From a bacterium (lineage in GTDB: Bacteria > Bacillota > Bacilli > Lactobacillales > Streptococcaceae), in the NCBI GenBank assembly GCA_905221205.1, contig CAJNCG010000001.1, positions 496,001-560,000 on the forward strand: a stretch of 64,000 bases of DNA. Reading direction: 5' to 3'. The translations under genes and the position numbers were made by a program. Below the pieces are notes generated by a model. That model worked only from the letters and a program-made list of their open reading frames with translations, made no database searches and was not told where the DNA came from. Numbering within the stretch: position 1 is the stretch's first letter; each line of letters begins with the position of its first letter. Positions 25,330 through 35,347 of the stretch are shown here, piece after piece.

Positions 25330-25452
25330 AAGCAAACTGTCTTCTATGTATCTGAATCATACCATTATAGGTCGGTATGTAGAGAGCTCGTACAAACCAA
25401 CTAGTAAATTCTATGTGATTGTGATAAGATAAATAAAAAGAAAGGAGCTCTT

Positions 25453-26526
25453 ATGGCCAATATTTTTGACTACCTGACAGATGTCGCATACGATTCCTTT
25501 TACGACCTACCTTTAAACGAATTAGATATTTTATCCTTAACAGAAACTACCTACCTCCCCTTTGATAATCTAGTCTCCACAAGTCCTCAGCGACTTTTAG
25601 ACCTTGCACCTCAGGTTCCAAGAGAGCCTAGCATGTTGGCCAGTAAAAATCGCCTCCAGCTATTGGATGAACTAGCTCAACACAAGCGCTTCAAAAATTG
25701 CAAACTCTCCCATTTTATCAACGACATTGACCCTGAACTGCAAAAGCAGTTTGCGGCTATGACCTACCGCCTCACTCTCGATACCTATCTGATTGTCTTT
25801 CGTGGGACTGATGACAGTATCATTGGCTGGAAGGAAGATTTCCACCTGACCTATATGAAGGAAATTCCTGCTCAAAAGCACGCCCTCAGCTATTTAGAGA
25901 ACTTTTTTGTCCACCACCCTAGGAAAAAAGTCATTCTAGCTGGGCATTCCAAGGGAGGAAATCTAGCTATCTATGCGGCTAGTCAAATTGAGCAAAACTT
26001 GCAAAATCAGATCACAGCAGTTTATACATTTGATGCACCTGGTCTCCACACAGAATTGACACAGACCGAAGGTTATCAAAGGATAATGGACAGAACTAAG
26101 GTCTTCATTCCACAAGGTTCCATTATCGGTAGGATGCTGGAAATTCCGGCCCACCAAATCATCGTTCATAGCACTGCCTTGGGTGGCATCGCCCAGCACG
26201 ATACCTTTAGCTGGCAAATTGAGGACAAGCACTTCGTCCAACTGGATAAGACCAATAGCGATAGTCAACAGGTAGACACAACCTTCAAAGAATGGGTAGC
26301 GACAGTCCCTGACGAGGAACTTCAGCTCTACTTCGACCTCTTCTTTGGCACCATTCTAGATGCTGGGATTAGCTCCATTAATGACCTGTCTTCCTTCAAG
26401 GCTATCGAACATATTCATCATCTCTTTGTCCAAGCTCAATCCCTCACTCCAGAAGAAAGGGAAACCATGGGACGCCTTACCCAATTATTGATTGATACCC
26501 GTTACCAAGCATGGAAGAATAGATAA
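25453..26526 (+). CDS. Mbeg1-like (DUF2974) lipase-fold protein
   Basis: A 357-aa alpha/beta-hydrolase. It opens with the family's NIFDYLTDVAYDSFYDLPLN and DILSLTETTYLPFD segments. The nucleophile elbow is AGHSKGGNLAIYAA near residue 165, followed by VYTFDAPG. There is no signal peptide. The natural substrate is unknown. The ATG at 25453 follows AAAGGAGCTCTT. It ends in a bidirectional terminator facing the YdcF-like gene. Confidence 0.85.
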   Translation: MANIFDYLTDVAYDSFYDLPLNELDILSLTETTYLPFDNLVSTSPQRLLDLAPQVPREPSMLASKNRLQLLDELAQHKRFKNCKLSHFINDIDPELQKQFAAMTYRLTLDTYLIVFRGTDDSIIGWKEDFHLTYMKEIPAQKHALSYLENFFVHHPRKKVILAGHSKGGNLAIYAASQIEQNLQNQITAVYTFDAPGLHTELTQTEGYQRIMDRTKVFIPQGSIIGRMLEIPAHQIIVHSTALGGIAQHDTFSWQIEDKHFVQLDKTNSDSQQVDTTFKEWVATVPDEELQLYFDLFFGTILDAGISSINDLSSFKAIEHIHHLFVQAQSLTPEERETMGRLTQLLIDTRYQAWKNR

Positions 26527-26556
26527 TACCTTTCAAAAATCAAATGTATACAAAAC

Positions 26557-26601
26557 AAAAGACCTAGAATACAGACTTTCATGTGCATTCTAAGTCTTTT
26601 T
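26557..26601. terminator. Bidirectional terminator
   Basis: AAAAGAC-c-TAGAAT pairs with ATTCTA-a-GTCTTTT across a 16-base loop, with T/A tails on both sides, between convergent genes. Confidence 0.8.
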
Positions 26602-26614
26602 AAATAGAATCTGA

Positions 26615-27640
26615 CTACCAAAGAATCCCTTTGTAGGCTATCAAAATGAGGGCTAATAGCAGGACATAAAAGGCAAGGAAAAGCCATTTCATTTTGACAC
26701 AGAGGGCCACGTACTCCCGAATAAAAGCAGATGGTATGTAGTAACCTGCCGTTCTACATCCGAGCCCATCTCCCTTCATATTTAGCTTACGGGCATAGGT
26801 ACTAGTACGAAAGACATGATAGTCATTAGTAACAAAGAGGAAACAAGGATTTTCAACTAATTTTTCTCCCACTTCTTTTGAAAACAATAAATTCTCATAG
26901 GTCGTTCTGGACTTGTCTTCAAGAAGAATGGATTCCATACTGACATCTGTCTCTTCTAAGATATAATTACAAATGGCCTGCGCTTCAGAAATCTTCTCAT
27001 CTTCTCCTCGACCTCCGCTTGCAATCAGTTTAACATTTGGATTAGGAGAAGCCCTGAAGGACTCGATTGCCTTATCAATTCGACGCTTGAGTAAGGGTGT
27101 CACTCTTTCTCCGTCTAACAAGCCAGCTCCATGAATAATAATAAAGTCATAGCTTTTCTTTTTAGGAATAAACAGGTACAGGATAGAATAAAGCAGAAAT
27201 CCTGCAAAAGCAAAACCGAAAAGAAAATAAGAATAAGTCGTAAAGAGAAATAGGAGATTCAGAAAGTGATTTGTAGAAAATATCTCATTCCTATCCCACA
27301 ATCTAAATGACATGATTCCAAAAAATATCAAGATAACAAAACCAAGTAACATAGAAAGATAATTAGCTTTTGAATGTCCTTCTCGTTTCAGTAGGATGAC
27401 TCCATTATAGATTAAAAAGAGCCCACTTAGAAAAAGCAAAAAAGGAAGGAAGACAAAGGTAAATACCAAAAAGAATATGTGAACCTTTTCATATCCATTC
27501 TGATAAAAAAAATGGGCCACCGATAAATAAATTGAGATGAGAGACAGTAAAAATAAGGCTGGATTCCAAAGACTTCTGTTATCCTTCCAAAATGAAAAGA
27601 TAAATGCGGCTACAATAATTCCTGCAAAAAGATACATCAT
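26615..27640 (-). CDS. YdcF/SanA-type DUF218 membrane protein
   Basis: A 341-aa protein with about five N-terminal transmembrane helices, a cytosolic or extracytoplasmic DUF218 domain (FIIIHGAGLLDGERVTPLLK, IASGGRGEDEKISEAQAI, EDKSRTTYENLLFSKE, FVTNDYHVFR), and one C-terminal helix. DUF218 proteins are linked to envelope barrier function in other bacteria. The AGGAGG site fits the second of two adjacent ATG codons (27637) as well as the first. It is a leftward single gene. Confidence 0.85.
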   Translation of the reverse strand: MMYLFAGIIVAAFIFSFWKDNRSLWNPALFLLSLISIYLSVAHFFYQNGYEKVHIFFLVFTFVFLPFLLFLSGLFLIYNGVILLKREGHSKANYLSMLLGFVILIFFGIMSFRLWDRNEIFSTNHFLNLLFLFTTYSYFLFGFAFAGFLLYSILYLFIPKKKSYDFIIIHGAGLLDGERVTPLLKRRIDKAIESFRASPNPNVKLIASGGRGEDEKISEAQAICNYILEETDVSMESILLEDKSRTTYENLLFSKEVGEKLVENPCFLFVTNDYHVFRTSTYARKLNMKGDGLGCRTAGYYIPSAFIREYVALCVKMKWLFLAFYVLLLALILIAYKGILW

Positions 27641-27705
27641 TTCCTCCTTTTATAAGTAGATTTTATCATAATTATCCAAAGAGAAAAAGAGGGCATCTAT
27701 CCCTC

Positions 27706-28143
27706 TCAATCCTTCATCCGACTCTCTGCATCAGCCACGACTTGTTCTAGACTGGTCTGACCAAGTTCAGCCTCCATAGCCAGCTGGATTCTCTCCAATT
27801 TTTGATCCAAAACCTCATGAATATGAGCCCCGACTGGGCAATTTGGATTTGGATTGTCATGGAAACTAAAAAGTTGGCCTGTCTTACCAAGACACTCAAC
27901 CGCTTGATAAACATCTAAAAGACTAATGTCTTTGAGATTCTTGACAATCTCTGTTCCCCCTGTTCCACGCGCTACTGAAATCAGCTCTGCCTTCTTCAAC
28001 TGGGACAAGGTTTTTCTGATAATGACAGGGTTAACCCCAACACTAGCAGCCAAAAAATCACTAGTAACCTTGCTTTCCTTCCCCTTGAGGGCAATAATTA
28101 TCAGCATATGAGTCGCAATGGTAAATCTACTTGGAATTTGCAT
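27706..28143 (-). CDS. Rrf2-family transcriptional regulator
   Basis: A 145-aa regulator with N-terminal winged HTH (MQIPSRFTIATHMLIIIALK ... SVGVNPVIIRKTLSQL) and the Rrf2 wing (ARGTGGTEIVKNLKDISLLD). The Cys region has CLGKTGQ and PNCPVGAHIH, only two cysteines, unlike the three-cysteine Fe-S IscR and NsrR types, so it resembles YwnA-like members. I chose the ATG at 28143 after AAAAGGAG; the frame extends eight codons upstream without support. Targets are unknown. Confidence 0.88.
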   Translation of the reverse strand: MQIPSRFTIATHMLIIIALKGKESKVTSDFLAASVGVNPVIIRKTLSQLKKAELISVARGTGGTEIVKNLKDISLLDVYQAVECLGKTGQLFSFHDNPNPNCPVGAHIHEVLDQKLERIQLAMEAELGQTSLEQVVADAESRMKD

Positions 28144-28218
28144 ACTCTTCTCCTTTTTACGAGGCATCCTTACCTCTACTCTTCTTTTTCTTTTATTATA
28201 CCCTTTTTAGTTGTAATG

Positions 28219-29061
28219 TCAATCGTTACCACTTTTCAACCAAGCATCTAATTCCCTATCATAGCCCTCTTTCTGGGCCAATTCTCTCAGAAATTCCTGA
28301 TTGTGAGTATGGTGGATACCATTGACCAGACTTTCATAATAAACCTCAAAATAGGGGAGTTTGAGGTCTTTCGCTAGCTGCAATTCAGCTGCCACATCGT
28401 AGTCCACCCGACGGAAATCCATATCTACCAAGCCCTTGTCATCAAACTCCAAAATCATATACTGGGCCCGTAAATCCTTCCGCAACTGAGCATCTAGAAA
28501 GAAAGGCTGCCCAATCGAACCTGGATTGACAATTAATTGCCCACCAGTCCCGTAACGAAGTAACTGCTGGTGAATATGACCATAAACAGCAATATCACAA
28601 GGGGGATTGGTCACCAAGCGGTCAAAATCCTCTTGTGCTCCAGTATGAATCAACTCTCGACCCCAGTTCTTGTCCGGCAGATGATGGCTAATTCCAACTG
28701 TCAAATCCCCAAACTGACGATGGATTTGAAGAGGTTGATTGTGGAGCAGTTCAATTTCTTCTAGGGAAATTTCCTCTAAAACATACTGGCACTGGCGCAA
28801 GAGATAACGTTGGCTGGGACGAGTATTATCCAATTCCTTGCGGACACCATGCCACAGACTGTCTTCCCAGTTTCCTAAAACTCTAACCGTAATCGGTAGT
28901 TGATCCAACAAGTCCAAAATCCTTCTACGCCCTGTTCCCGGCATGAGAATATCTCCCAAAAGCCAGTATTCATCCACTCCTAGCTGCCGTGCATCTGCCA
29001 AAACAGCCTCCAAAGCGGTAGTATTTCCATGAATATCTGAAAGAAGAGCTATTTTTGTCAT
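28219..29061 (-). CDS. Calcineurin-like metallophosphoesterase
   Basis: A 280-aa YfcE/DR1281-type phosphoesterase. Metal-binding motifs in order: LLSDIHGN (residues 6-13), LLGDILMPG, GNWED in place of GNHE, ISHHLPD and YGHIHQQLL. The C-terminal extension has a VDMDFRRVDYDVAAELQLAK segment. It is soluble. The substrate is unknown; relatives cleave phosphodiesters or diadenosine polyphosphates. It is divergent from psaR across about 110 bases. Confidence 0.85.
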   Translation of the reverse strand: MTKIALLSDIHGNTTALEAVLADARQLGVDEYWLLGDILMPGTGRRRILDLLDQLPITVRVLGNWEDSLWHGVRKELDNTRPSQRYLLRQCQYVLEEISLEEIELLHNQPLQIHRQFGDLTVGISHHLPDKNWGRELIHTGAQEDFDRLVTNPPCDIAVYGHIHQQLLRYGTGGQLIVNPGSIGQPFFLDAQLRKDLRAQYMILEFDDKGLVDMDFRRVDYDVAAELQLAKDLKLPYFEVYYESLVNGIHHTHNQEFLRELAQKEGYDRELDAWLKSGND

Positions 29062-29172
29062 ATTTATCTCCTCGTTTTTTCTCTTGCAATAAGTATAACA
29101 TAAAAAGTCACAGCTAGAGAAATCTAGCTTTTTTTGATATACTAGATAAAGATATTAGACAAGAGGAAGCGA

Positions 29173-29823
29173 ATGACCCCGAATAAAGAAGATTATCTAA
29201 AATGTATTTATGAAATCGGCATAGACCTGCATAAAATTACCAACAAGGAAATTGCTGCCCGCATGCAAGTCTCTCCCCCTGCCGTAACTGAAATGATTAA
29301 ACGGATGAAGAGTGAAAATCTCATCCTTAAGGACAAGGAATGTGGCTATCTACTGACTGACCTCGGCCTCAAACTGGTCTCTGAGCTCTATCGCAAACAC
29401 CGCTTGATTGAAGTTTTTCTAGTCCATCATTTAGACTATACGAGTGACCAGATTCACGAGGAAGCTGAGGTCTTGGAACATACTGTCTCTGACCTCTTCG
29501 TGGAGAGACTAGAAAAATTACTTGGATTCCCCAAGACCTGCCCCCACGGAGGTACCATTCCTGCAAAAGGAGAACTTCTGGTTGAAATCAATAACCTACC
29601 ACTAGCTGATATCAAGGAAGCTGGTTCCTACCGTCTGACTCGAGTGCACGATAGCTTTGACATTCTCCATTATCTGGACAAGTACTCACTTCACATCGGA
29701 GATCCGCTCCAAGTCAAGCAGTTTGATGGCTTCAGCAATACCTTCACTATCCTCACTAAAAATGAAGATTTACAAGTAAATATGGACATCGCCAAACAAC
29801 TCTACGTCGAGAAAATCGACTAA
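29173..29823 (+). CDS. psaR: Manganese-responsive DtxR-family repressor
   Basis: A 216-aa metalloregulator. It has an N-terminal winged HTH (EDYLKCIYEIGIDLHKITNK ... SPPAVTEMIKRMK), a dimerisation/metal domain with HRLIEVFLVHHLDYT and EEAEVLEHTVSD ligands, CPHGGTIP, and a C-terminal FeoA/SH3-like domain. Length and sequence fit pneumococcal PsaR, which represses psaBCA, pcpA and prtA with Mn(II). A matching palindrome lies at the psaBCA promoter 13 kb away in this window. The start follows AAGAGGAAG. Confidence 0.93.
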   Translation: MTPNKEDYLKCIYEIGIDLHKITNKEIAARMQVSPPAVTEMIKRMKSENLILKDKECGYLLTDLGLKLVSELYRKHRLIEVFLVHHLDYTSDQIHEEAEVLEHTVSDLFVERLEKLLGFPKTCPHGGTIPAKGELLVEINNLPLADIKEAGSYRLTRVHDSFDILHYLDKYSLHIGDPLQVKQFDGFSNTFTILTKNEDLQVNMDIAKQLYVEKID

Positions 29824-29842
29824 TTTCTCAAGTCCCCCTACC

Positions 29843-29873
29843 AACCCTGAAAATTAAATTTTCAGGGTTTTAT
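29843..29873 (+). terminator. psaR terminator
   Basis: AACCCTGAAAATT / AATTTTCAGGGTT, near-perfect 13-bp stem, followed by TTATTTCTATT. Confidence 0.9.
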
Positions 29874-29882
29874 TTCTATTAT

Positions 29883-29911
29883 TTGATTTTACTTTCATTT
29901 AGTTGTAGAAT
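29883..29911 (+). promoter_or_regulatory. pnuC promoter
   Basis: TTGATT at 29883-29888, a 17-bp spacer and TAGAAT at 29906-29911. Confidence 0.7.
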
Positions 29912-29943
29912 GTTTGTAAAAAACAAGAAAGATACCTTAACCT

Positions 29944-30654
29944 ATGAAAAAATCACTAAAAATTTTTGCGACATCTAAATGGTTTGACCTCTTCGGAGTT
30001 GCTTTGGTCGTTGGAATTGCGATTGCATCTGGCTATCTTAACTCCCGTCTCGACAAATTCGTAGACTGGGGACCATGGACAGCTCTTGTTCCCTTTGGAT
30101 TTATTTCCGTAACCAACGTTGGGATTTCCATGTTGTCCACTCGTTTCACGGGAAAATTAAGCAAATGGGGAAATTACTTTGGTATTGTTAATACGATTTT
30201 GTCCGGCACCATTGATTATATCCTTGGAAATAAGGCTGCCATTATCACCTATCCTGTCACCTTCCTCATTTATACCTTTGCTATTAAGAAATGGGAAGTT
30301 TCGCAAGAAGGCAGACCCAACCAAATGAGTCAAAAACAGCTAAAATTGGCGGCCATCATCATTTCCATCATCGCCTTCCTCTTTGCCTTTGCGACCAACT
30401 ATATCGGCTATGGGGGCAAGATGAATCTCCTCGCCTACGTAACAACTATTGCCTTTGCACTTTCCCTCATTGCCAATGCTTTGAATGCATTGAAACTGAC
30501 AACTCAGTGGGGATTTTGGTTGATTTACAATTTCGTTCAGCTGACAAAGGCTGGCATTCAAGGAAATTTTGCCAATATCGGAAAATATATCTTTTATATC
30601 CTCAATGCAATCGGAGCTTTATTTGTCTGGAATGATGAAGAAGTGGAACAATAG
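29944..30654 (+). CDS. pnuC: Nicotinamide riboside/mononucleotide transporter PnuC
   Basis: A 236-aa SWEET-like membrane protein with about seven to eight helices. It has the WGPWTALVPFGFISVTNVG N-part, NYFGIVNTILSGTIDYILG, and the C-terminal TQWGFWLIYNFVQLTKAGIQ, where the conserved aromatics bind the pyridine ring. It would take up nicotinamide riboside for NAD synthesis. The ribosome site is weak (AAGAAAG, 12 bases off). A clear promoter precedes it. Confidence 0.88.
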   Translation: MKKSLKIFATSKWFDLFGVALVVGIAIASGYLNSRLDKFVDWGPWTALVPFGFISVTNVGISMLSTRFTGKLSKWGNYFGIVNTILSGTIDYILGNKAAIITYPVTFLIYTFAIKKWEVSQEGRPNQMSQKQLKLAAIIISIIAFLFAFATNYIGYGGKMNLLAYVTTIAFALSLIANALNALKLTTQWGFWLIYNFVQLTKAGIQGNFANIGKYIFYILNAIGALFVWNDEEVEQ

Positions 30655-30773
30655 GAGGAAACTCAAATAAAGAAATCTAATAGAATCTCCTTACTAAAAT
30701 TTTTTATCATTTTAGTTGAAACTCCTATTCGTTTGGAGTAAAATGAAGCTAGATAAAAGAGGGAGGTCTTGTC

Positions 30774-31187
30774 ATGAAAAATCTCTTTAGAATCCATTTT
30801 ACAGCAATTGCAGTTATCGATTTGCTACTATTTGCATTTTTCAGCACTAGACCCGAGACAGCTTTGGACTGGCTCTTGCTCACTGGTTTTATTTTCATCC
30901 TTGCTCAAGGACTCCTACTATTTCGCTTGATCAATCGACTCAAAAAACATTTCTCTGAGATTGATCCTCAAATCAATAAAAAGATTCGCTTCTACTATTT
31001 AGGGGTGCTCACCATTGATTTTCTATTTTTTATCCTTTTAACCTTCGTTAGTTCTCAGCGTTTTCTCTCTCTTATGCCAATCATCACTGCTTGCCATTCT
31101 ACTTTATATTATATGACGGCCGATTATCTAAGAGACAACTATCCAGACTTTTACGATAAACACATCTCTGTATGGAAGTGTCTCTAA
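30774..31187 (+). CDS. Small four-helix membrane protein, tandem copy 1
   Basis: A 137-aa hydrophobic protein with about four transmembrane helices and a lysine-rich middle loop (NRLKKHFSEIDPQINKKIR). It ends DFYDKHISVWKCL. I do not recognise a named family. The next gene encodes an equally long protein with the same helix layout and a related ending, so the two look like an ancient duplication. A GGGAGG ribosome site precedes the ATG. Confidence 0.75.
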   Translation: MKNLFRIHFTAIAVIDLLLFAFFSTRPETALDWLLLTGFIFILAQGLLLFRLINRLKKHFSEIDPQINKKIRFYYLGVLTIDFLFFILLTFVSSQRFLSLMPIITACHSTLYYMTADYLRDNYPDFYDKHISVWKCL

Positions 31188-31205
31188 GGGAAAGGAGGTT
31201 TTAGC

Positions 31206-31619
31206 ATGAAAAAAATCATCTTCATCAAAACCACTCAACTCCTTGTCATTGATGGAATCATGCTGGCATTTTTGACATTTAAAGAGGGACTTACCTGGGA
31301 TTGGATTTTGATTTATAGCGGTTGGCTCATTTTCTTTCATCCTGTGCTATTGACCTATCTTTCAAACCAACTTTGTGACCACTTTAGTCAACTTTATTCC
31401 CAGATTAGACCGAGATTCTGGCGTTTTGCCTTACAAATCCTCCTATGGGATAGCCTGATCATTCTCTCTTTGCTGTTTTTAAGCGGTATCCCACTCTTCC
31501 TTCAGGGAAGTCTCCTCATCCTAGGACATCTCATCCCATCCTATCGCATCTGCCAAAGCCTGAAAAGAGACTTCCCAAAAGCTTATCAAGAACCGATTTC
31601 TTTTTGGAATATTTTATGA
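31206..31619 (+). CDS. Small four-helix membrane protein, tandem copy 2
   Basis: A 137-aa paralogue of the preceding gene, 18 bases downstream with an AAAGGAGG site, so the pair is one operon. It has four hydrophobic segments with a DHFSQLYSQIRPRFWRF loop where copy 1 has KHFSEIDPQINKKIRFY. It ends KAYQEPISFWNIL, matching the SVWKCL end of copy 1. Function is unknown. Confidence 0.75.
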   Translation: MKKIIFIKTTQLLVIDGIMLAFLTFKEGLTWDWILIYSGWLIFFHPVLLTYLSNQLCDHFSQLYSQIRPRFWRFALQILLWDSLIILSLLFLSGIPLFLQGSLLILGHLIPSYRICQSLKRDFPKAYQEPISFWNIL

Positions 31620-31627
31620 TAGATGAG

Positions 31628-31655
31628 AAAACCAAGCCGGCTGGGCTTGGTCTTT
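31628..31655. terminator. Bidirectional terminator
   Basis: ACCAAGCC / GGGCTTGGT stem between the convergent membrane-protein pair and dtd, with AAAA on the left and TCTTTCTT on the right. Confidence 0.85.
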
Positions 31656-31656
31656 C

Positions 31657-32100
31657 TTATCTATTTTTCGTATCAAGGATAATGGTAACCGGTCCGTCAT
31701 TGACCAGCTCAACCTGCATATCTGCTCCAAAGATGCCTGTCTGAACGGGCACTTCTTGCGCTAATTTTTGATTGAAAGCATCATAGAAATCTGATGCCAT
31801 ATCAGGCTTGGCTGCACCAGTAAAGGCTGGACGATTGCCTTTCTTAGTATCCGCAAAGAGGGTAAACTGAGAAATTGAAAGGATTTCTCCTTCAATATCT
31901 TTGACAGATAGATTCATCTTGCCTTCTGCGTCTGAAAAAATCCGCATATTGACAAGCTTTCTCACAGTATAGTCCAAATCTTCCTCTTGGTCCTCTGGTC
32001 CAACACCAACCAACAATAAGAGGCCCTGATTGATTTTCCCCTGAACCTGACCTTCGATACTCACTTGGGCTTTTTTAACCCGTTGGATAATGATTTTCAT
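31657..32100 (-). CDS. dtd: D-aminoacyl-tRNA deacylase
   Basis: Hydrolyses D-amino acids (D-Tyr and others) from mischarged tRNA, and glycine from tRNA-Ala. The 147-aa protein has the family's [20 protein letters not shown] catalytic segment and the C-terminal [11 protein letters not shown]ly-cisPro motif. It starts [18 protein letters not shown]. It lies 29 bases downstream of relA, the usual Firmicute pairing, so the two are probably one operon. Confidence 0.96.
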   Translation of the reverse strand: MKIIIQRVKKAQVSIEGQVQGKINQGLLLLVGVGPEDQEEDLDYTVRKLVNMRIFSDAEGKMNLSVKDIEGEILSISQFTLFADTKKGNRPAFTGAAKPDMASDFYDAFNQKLAQEVPVQTGIFGADMQVELVNDGPVTIILDTKNR

Positions 32101-32129
32101 AATAGCCTTTCTAGTAATAACTAGGACAA

Positions 32130-34352
32130 TTAGCCGTTGGTCCGTTTGACAGAATAAACTTCTGGCACACTCTTAATCTTGTCCACAACCGTGGTTAGCG
32201 TCGAGAGGTTGGCAATACCGAAGGACACATGGATATTGGCAAATTTCATATCCTTGGTTGGTTGGGCGTTGACTGTAGAGATATTCTTTGTTGTGTTTGA
32301 GAGAACTTGCAGTACATCGTTCAACAGTCCTGTACGGTTGAGGCCGTAGATATCGATATGAGCCATATACTCCTTATTTGAGCTAGAGTACTGGTCTTCC
32401 CATTCCACATCAAGGAGACGTTGCTCGTAGTTTTCTTGAGCACGCAGGTTCATACAGTCTACACGGTGAATGGCTACACCACGCCCCTTGGTAATATAAC
32501 CAACAATATCGTCACCTGGCACTGGATTACAGCACTTGGCAATCCGCACGAGGAGACCTGATGCACCTTCAATGACCACACCACCCTCATGCTTGACCTT
32601 GAGGGTTTCTTTATTTTCAACCTTGATCTCGCCACCTTTGACAAGTTCTTCTGCCTCCGCCTTGGCCTTGGCACGTTCTTCTTCACGACGTTCCTTTTCA
32701 GTCAGACGGTTAAAGACGGTAATCGCACCGATTTCTCCAAAACCAATAGCCGCAAAAAGGGACTCTTCTGTCTTGTAGCTGGTCTTTTGAAGAACTTGAT
32801 CCATGTGGCGCTTGTCCATGAATTTATTGGCTACATAGCCATTTTCTTGGAACTGGGCCATCAACATCTCACGACCCTTGTTGACAGACAATTCCTTGTC
32901 TTGATTTTTAAAGAATTGACGAATCTTGTTGCGCGCCTTGCTGGTCTTGACCATGTTGAGCCAGTCACGACTCGGCCCAAATGAATTAGGATTGGTGACA
33001 ATTTCAACCTGATCCCCTGTCTTGAGCTTGGTTGTCAGTGGGACCATACGGCCATTGACCTTGGCACCAGTCGCTTTTTCACCGACTTTGGTATGGATCT
33101 CGTAGGCAAAGTCAATCGGTCCTGAATCTTTTGGAAGAGAGCGGACAGCTCCATCTGGGGTAAAGACATAAATCTCCTCAGCCAGATAGTTTTCCTTAAC
33201 AGAATCCACAAATTCCTTGGCATCATCAGCCTGGTCTTGGAGCTCCATCATTTCCTTGATCCAGTTCATTCCAATAGCTGATTCCTTGCTGTTAACCTGC
33301 CCCTTAATGCCTTTCTTATAAGCCCAGTGGGCCGCAACCCCGTACTCAGCCACTTCGTGCATTTCCTTGGTTCGAATCTGAAATTCAATCGGCCCTTTTG
33401 GCCCATAAACAGTCGTATGGATAGACTGGTAACCATTGGCCTTGCGGTTAGCGATATAATCTTTAAAGCGACCAGGCATCGGTTTCCAAAGTTCATGCAC
33501 ATAACCAAGCATGGCGTAAACATCACTTTGAGTATCTAAAATACAACGAATGGCAATCAGGTCATAGATTTCCTCAAACCGTTTTCTCTTATCCTGCATT
33601 TTTCGGAAAATCGAGTAAATATGCTTGGGACGACCGTAAATCTTCCCTTTTAGGTGACGATCCGTCGTATATTCCTCTAATTTTGTGACTACCTCATCCA
33701 CCAAGGCTTCACGCTCTCTGCGTTTTTCCTTCATCATATGGGTAATCTTGTAAAACTCTGTCGGATTGAGATAACGGAAAGATAAGTCTTCCAACTCCCA
33801 TTTGACACTGGAAATCCCCAAACGGTGGGCAAGTGGAGCATAGATTTCCATAGTTTCTTTGGAAATGCGCTCCTGCTTGTCTTTTCGAAGATGTTTCAGG
33901 GTCCGCATATTGTGCAGGCGGTCAGACAGTTTGACCAAGATAACACGGATGTCCTCAGACATAGCCATGAGCATCTTGCGATGATTTTCTGCCAACTGCT
34001 CTTCGTGAGACTTGTATTTAACTTTACCAAGTTTGGTAACCCCATCTACGATTACCCGCACATCAGGACCAAACTCTCTTTCCAAATCATCCAAGGTCGC
34101 ATCTGTATCTTCTACCACATCATGCAAGAATCCACAAGCTACCGTTACGGCATCCAGCTTGAGCTTGGCTAAAATACCTGCTACTTGGATGGGGTGAATG
34201 ATATAAGGCTCGCCTGATTTGCGATATTGACCACTATGGCATTCCACCGCATAGATCAAGGCCTTATGGACAAAACGGACATCCTCTTCCGTTAAATATG
34301 CTTTGGTTAAAGCGACAACTTCTTCGCCTGTTAAATTCACTTCTTTTGGCAT
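32130..34352 (-). CDS. relA: Bifunctional (p)ppGpp synthetase/hydrolase (RSH)
   Basis: A 740-aa stringent-response enzyme. The HD hydrolase domain has [16 protein letters not shown] and the intact FLHDVVEDT, so hydrolysis should be active. The synthetase domain has [24 protein letters not shown] domain ([20 protein letters not shown]), a zinc-finger region ([10 protein letters not shown]) and a C-terminal ACT domain ([20 protein letters not shown]) follow. It is the long Rel of streptococci. It is transcribed leftward with dtd. Confidence 0.96.
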   Translation of the reverse strand: MPKEVNLTGEEVVALTKAYLTEEDVRFVHKALIYAVECHSGQYRKSGEPYIIHPIQVAGILAKLKLDAVTVACGFLHDVVEDTDATLDDLEREFGPDVRVIVDGVTKLGKVKYKSHEEQLAENHRKMLMAMSEDIRVILVKLSDRLHNMRTLKHLRKDKQERISKETMEIYAPLAHRLGISSVKWELEDLSFRYLNPTEFYKITHMMKEKRREREALVDEVVTKLEEYTTDRHLKGKIYGRPKHIYSIFRKMQDKRKRFEEIYDLIAIRCILDTQSDVYAMLGYVHELWKPMPGRFKDYIANRKANGYQSIHTTVYGPKGPIEFQIRTKEMHEVAEYGVAAHWAYKKGIKGQVNSKESAIGMNWIKEMMELQDQADDAKEFVDSVKENYLAEEIYVFTPDGAVRSLPKDSGPIDFAYEIHTKVGEKATGAKVNGRMVPLTTKLKTGDQVEIVTNPNSFGPSRDWLNMVKTSKARNKIRQFFKNQDKELSVNKGREMLMAQFQENGYVANKFMDKRHMDQVLQKTSYKTEESLFAAIGFGEIGAITVFNRLTEKERREEERAKAKAEAEELVKGGEIKVENKETLKVKHEGGVVIEGASGLLVRIAKCCNPVPGDDIVGYITKGRGVAIHRVDCMNLRAQENYEQRLLDVEWEDQYSSSNKEYMAHIDIYGLNRTGLLNDVLQVLSNTTKNISTVNAQPTKDMKFANIHVSFGIANLSTLTTVVDKIKSVPEVYSVKRTNG

Positions 34353-34429
34353 CTATACTCTCCAATTCTTCCTACCATTTTATCACTTTTTTAAGAATAT
34401 GAAAACTAGAAAAGGAGGATTCCACCCAA

Positions 34430-34467
34430 AAGAAAAACCAGTTACCCATCTAGGACAGGCAACTAGT
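34430..34467 (-). terminator. Terminator of the FHA-ABC operon
   Basis: On the minus strand ACTAGTTGCC pairs with GGGTAACTGGT, with G-U pairs, and is followed by TTTTTCTTTT. It lies 64 bases past the permease stop and ahead of relA. Confidence 0.75.
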
Positions 34468-34530
34468 CTTGTTCTTATATTCTCAATAGATGGGAAGTAA
34501 TTTCTACTAATTCATGTTTTTAAAAAGACT

Positions 34531-35346
34531 TTAACTTCTAGTATCATTTTCAACAGATTTTAAAAACTTACTTGCCAAGTATGCAAAAAGAATTGAAAAT
34601 ACAATTAAAACTAACCAGCAAAGAATTAGATTTATACGTATTTGTTCTTGGTTTGCGTTCTCTCCAAATAAACTAAAACCAGTAGTCCTTGTATCCGATA
34701 ATCCTAATAAACTATCATAACCGTATCGACTAACAGTAAGATAGGATAAAAATTTTAAAAGACCATCTAGAGGAAGATTCCCCGAAAATAGAAATTGTAA
34801 CAAAATCACAAAGGGCATGACAGTCATAGCTTGTTCAACATTCTTAACAATTGATGAAATGAGTAAGCCCAAAGCATCCGCAGAATAAATCGTCAAAAAT
34901 ATGGTAAGAAAATAAGAAATAAAGCGTAAAATATCATTATTAAATGTAGTGGCAAACGCTGTAATTTTACTACTATAGAATACAAACAGGATACTTGAAA
35001 AAATGGCAGCTTGAATCAAGGAAATAATTCCTTGGAATAGCATATGAGCAAACATATAAGATGATAAATTCATCCCTCCACGATACTCATGCTTAATAAT
35101 ATCCCTCTCACGACAAATCAAGGTAATAGAATTAAAAATTCCAATCCAAATACAAGCACAAACAATAATAAATGAAGTTTTTACAATCCTTGAGTCAAAT
35201 CCCTCTTTTTGCCCTGATACAATACATGCAATCAATGCAATAATAATAGTCGTTATAAATGCATACCAGCCATTTGCATTTAAGAAATTTCGTTTAAATT
35301 TCCCTAAATAGATTAACACCTGTTCTTTATTCGATACGTAATTCAT
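34531..35346 (-). CDS. ABC-2/ABCG-type permease of the FHA-ABC operon
   Basis: A 271-aa integral membrane protein with about six transmembrane helices, cytosolic start and end, and the ABC2-type core (ICRERDIIKHEYRGGMNLSS, then a QAMTVMPFVILLQFLFSGNL segment). It pairs with the ABCG-like ATPase, whose stop lies one base before this ATG. I chose the ATG at 35346, preceded by GAGGAG; the longer frame starts inside the ATPase gene. The substrate is unknown; related permeases export lipids, peptides or antibiotics. Confidence 0.82.
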   Translation of the reverse strand: MNYVSNKEQVLIYLGKFKRNFLNANGWYAFITTIIIALIACIVSGQKEGFDSRIVKTSFIIVCACIWIGIFNSITLICRERDIIKHEYRGGMNLSSYMFAHMLFQGIISLIQAAIFSSILFVFYSSKITAFATTFNNDILRFISYFLTIFLTIYSADALGLLISSIVKNVEQAMTVMPFVILLQFLFSGNLPLDGLLKFLSYLTVSRYGYDSLLGLSDTRTTGFSLFGENANQEQIRINLILCWLVLIVFSILFAYLASKFLKSVENDTRS

Positions 35347-35347
35347 C

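Noticed and set aside
34303..34500. 65-codon ORF on the plus strand
   Set aside because: It overlaps the relA start and the terminator of the ABC operon antisense, has no ribosome site and low-complexity composition.
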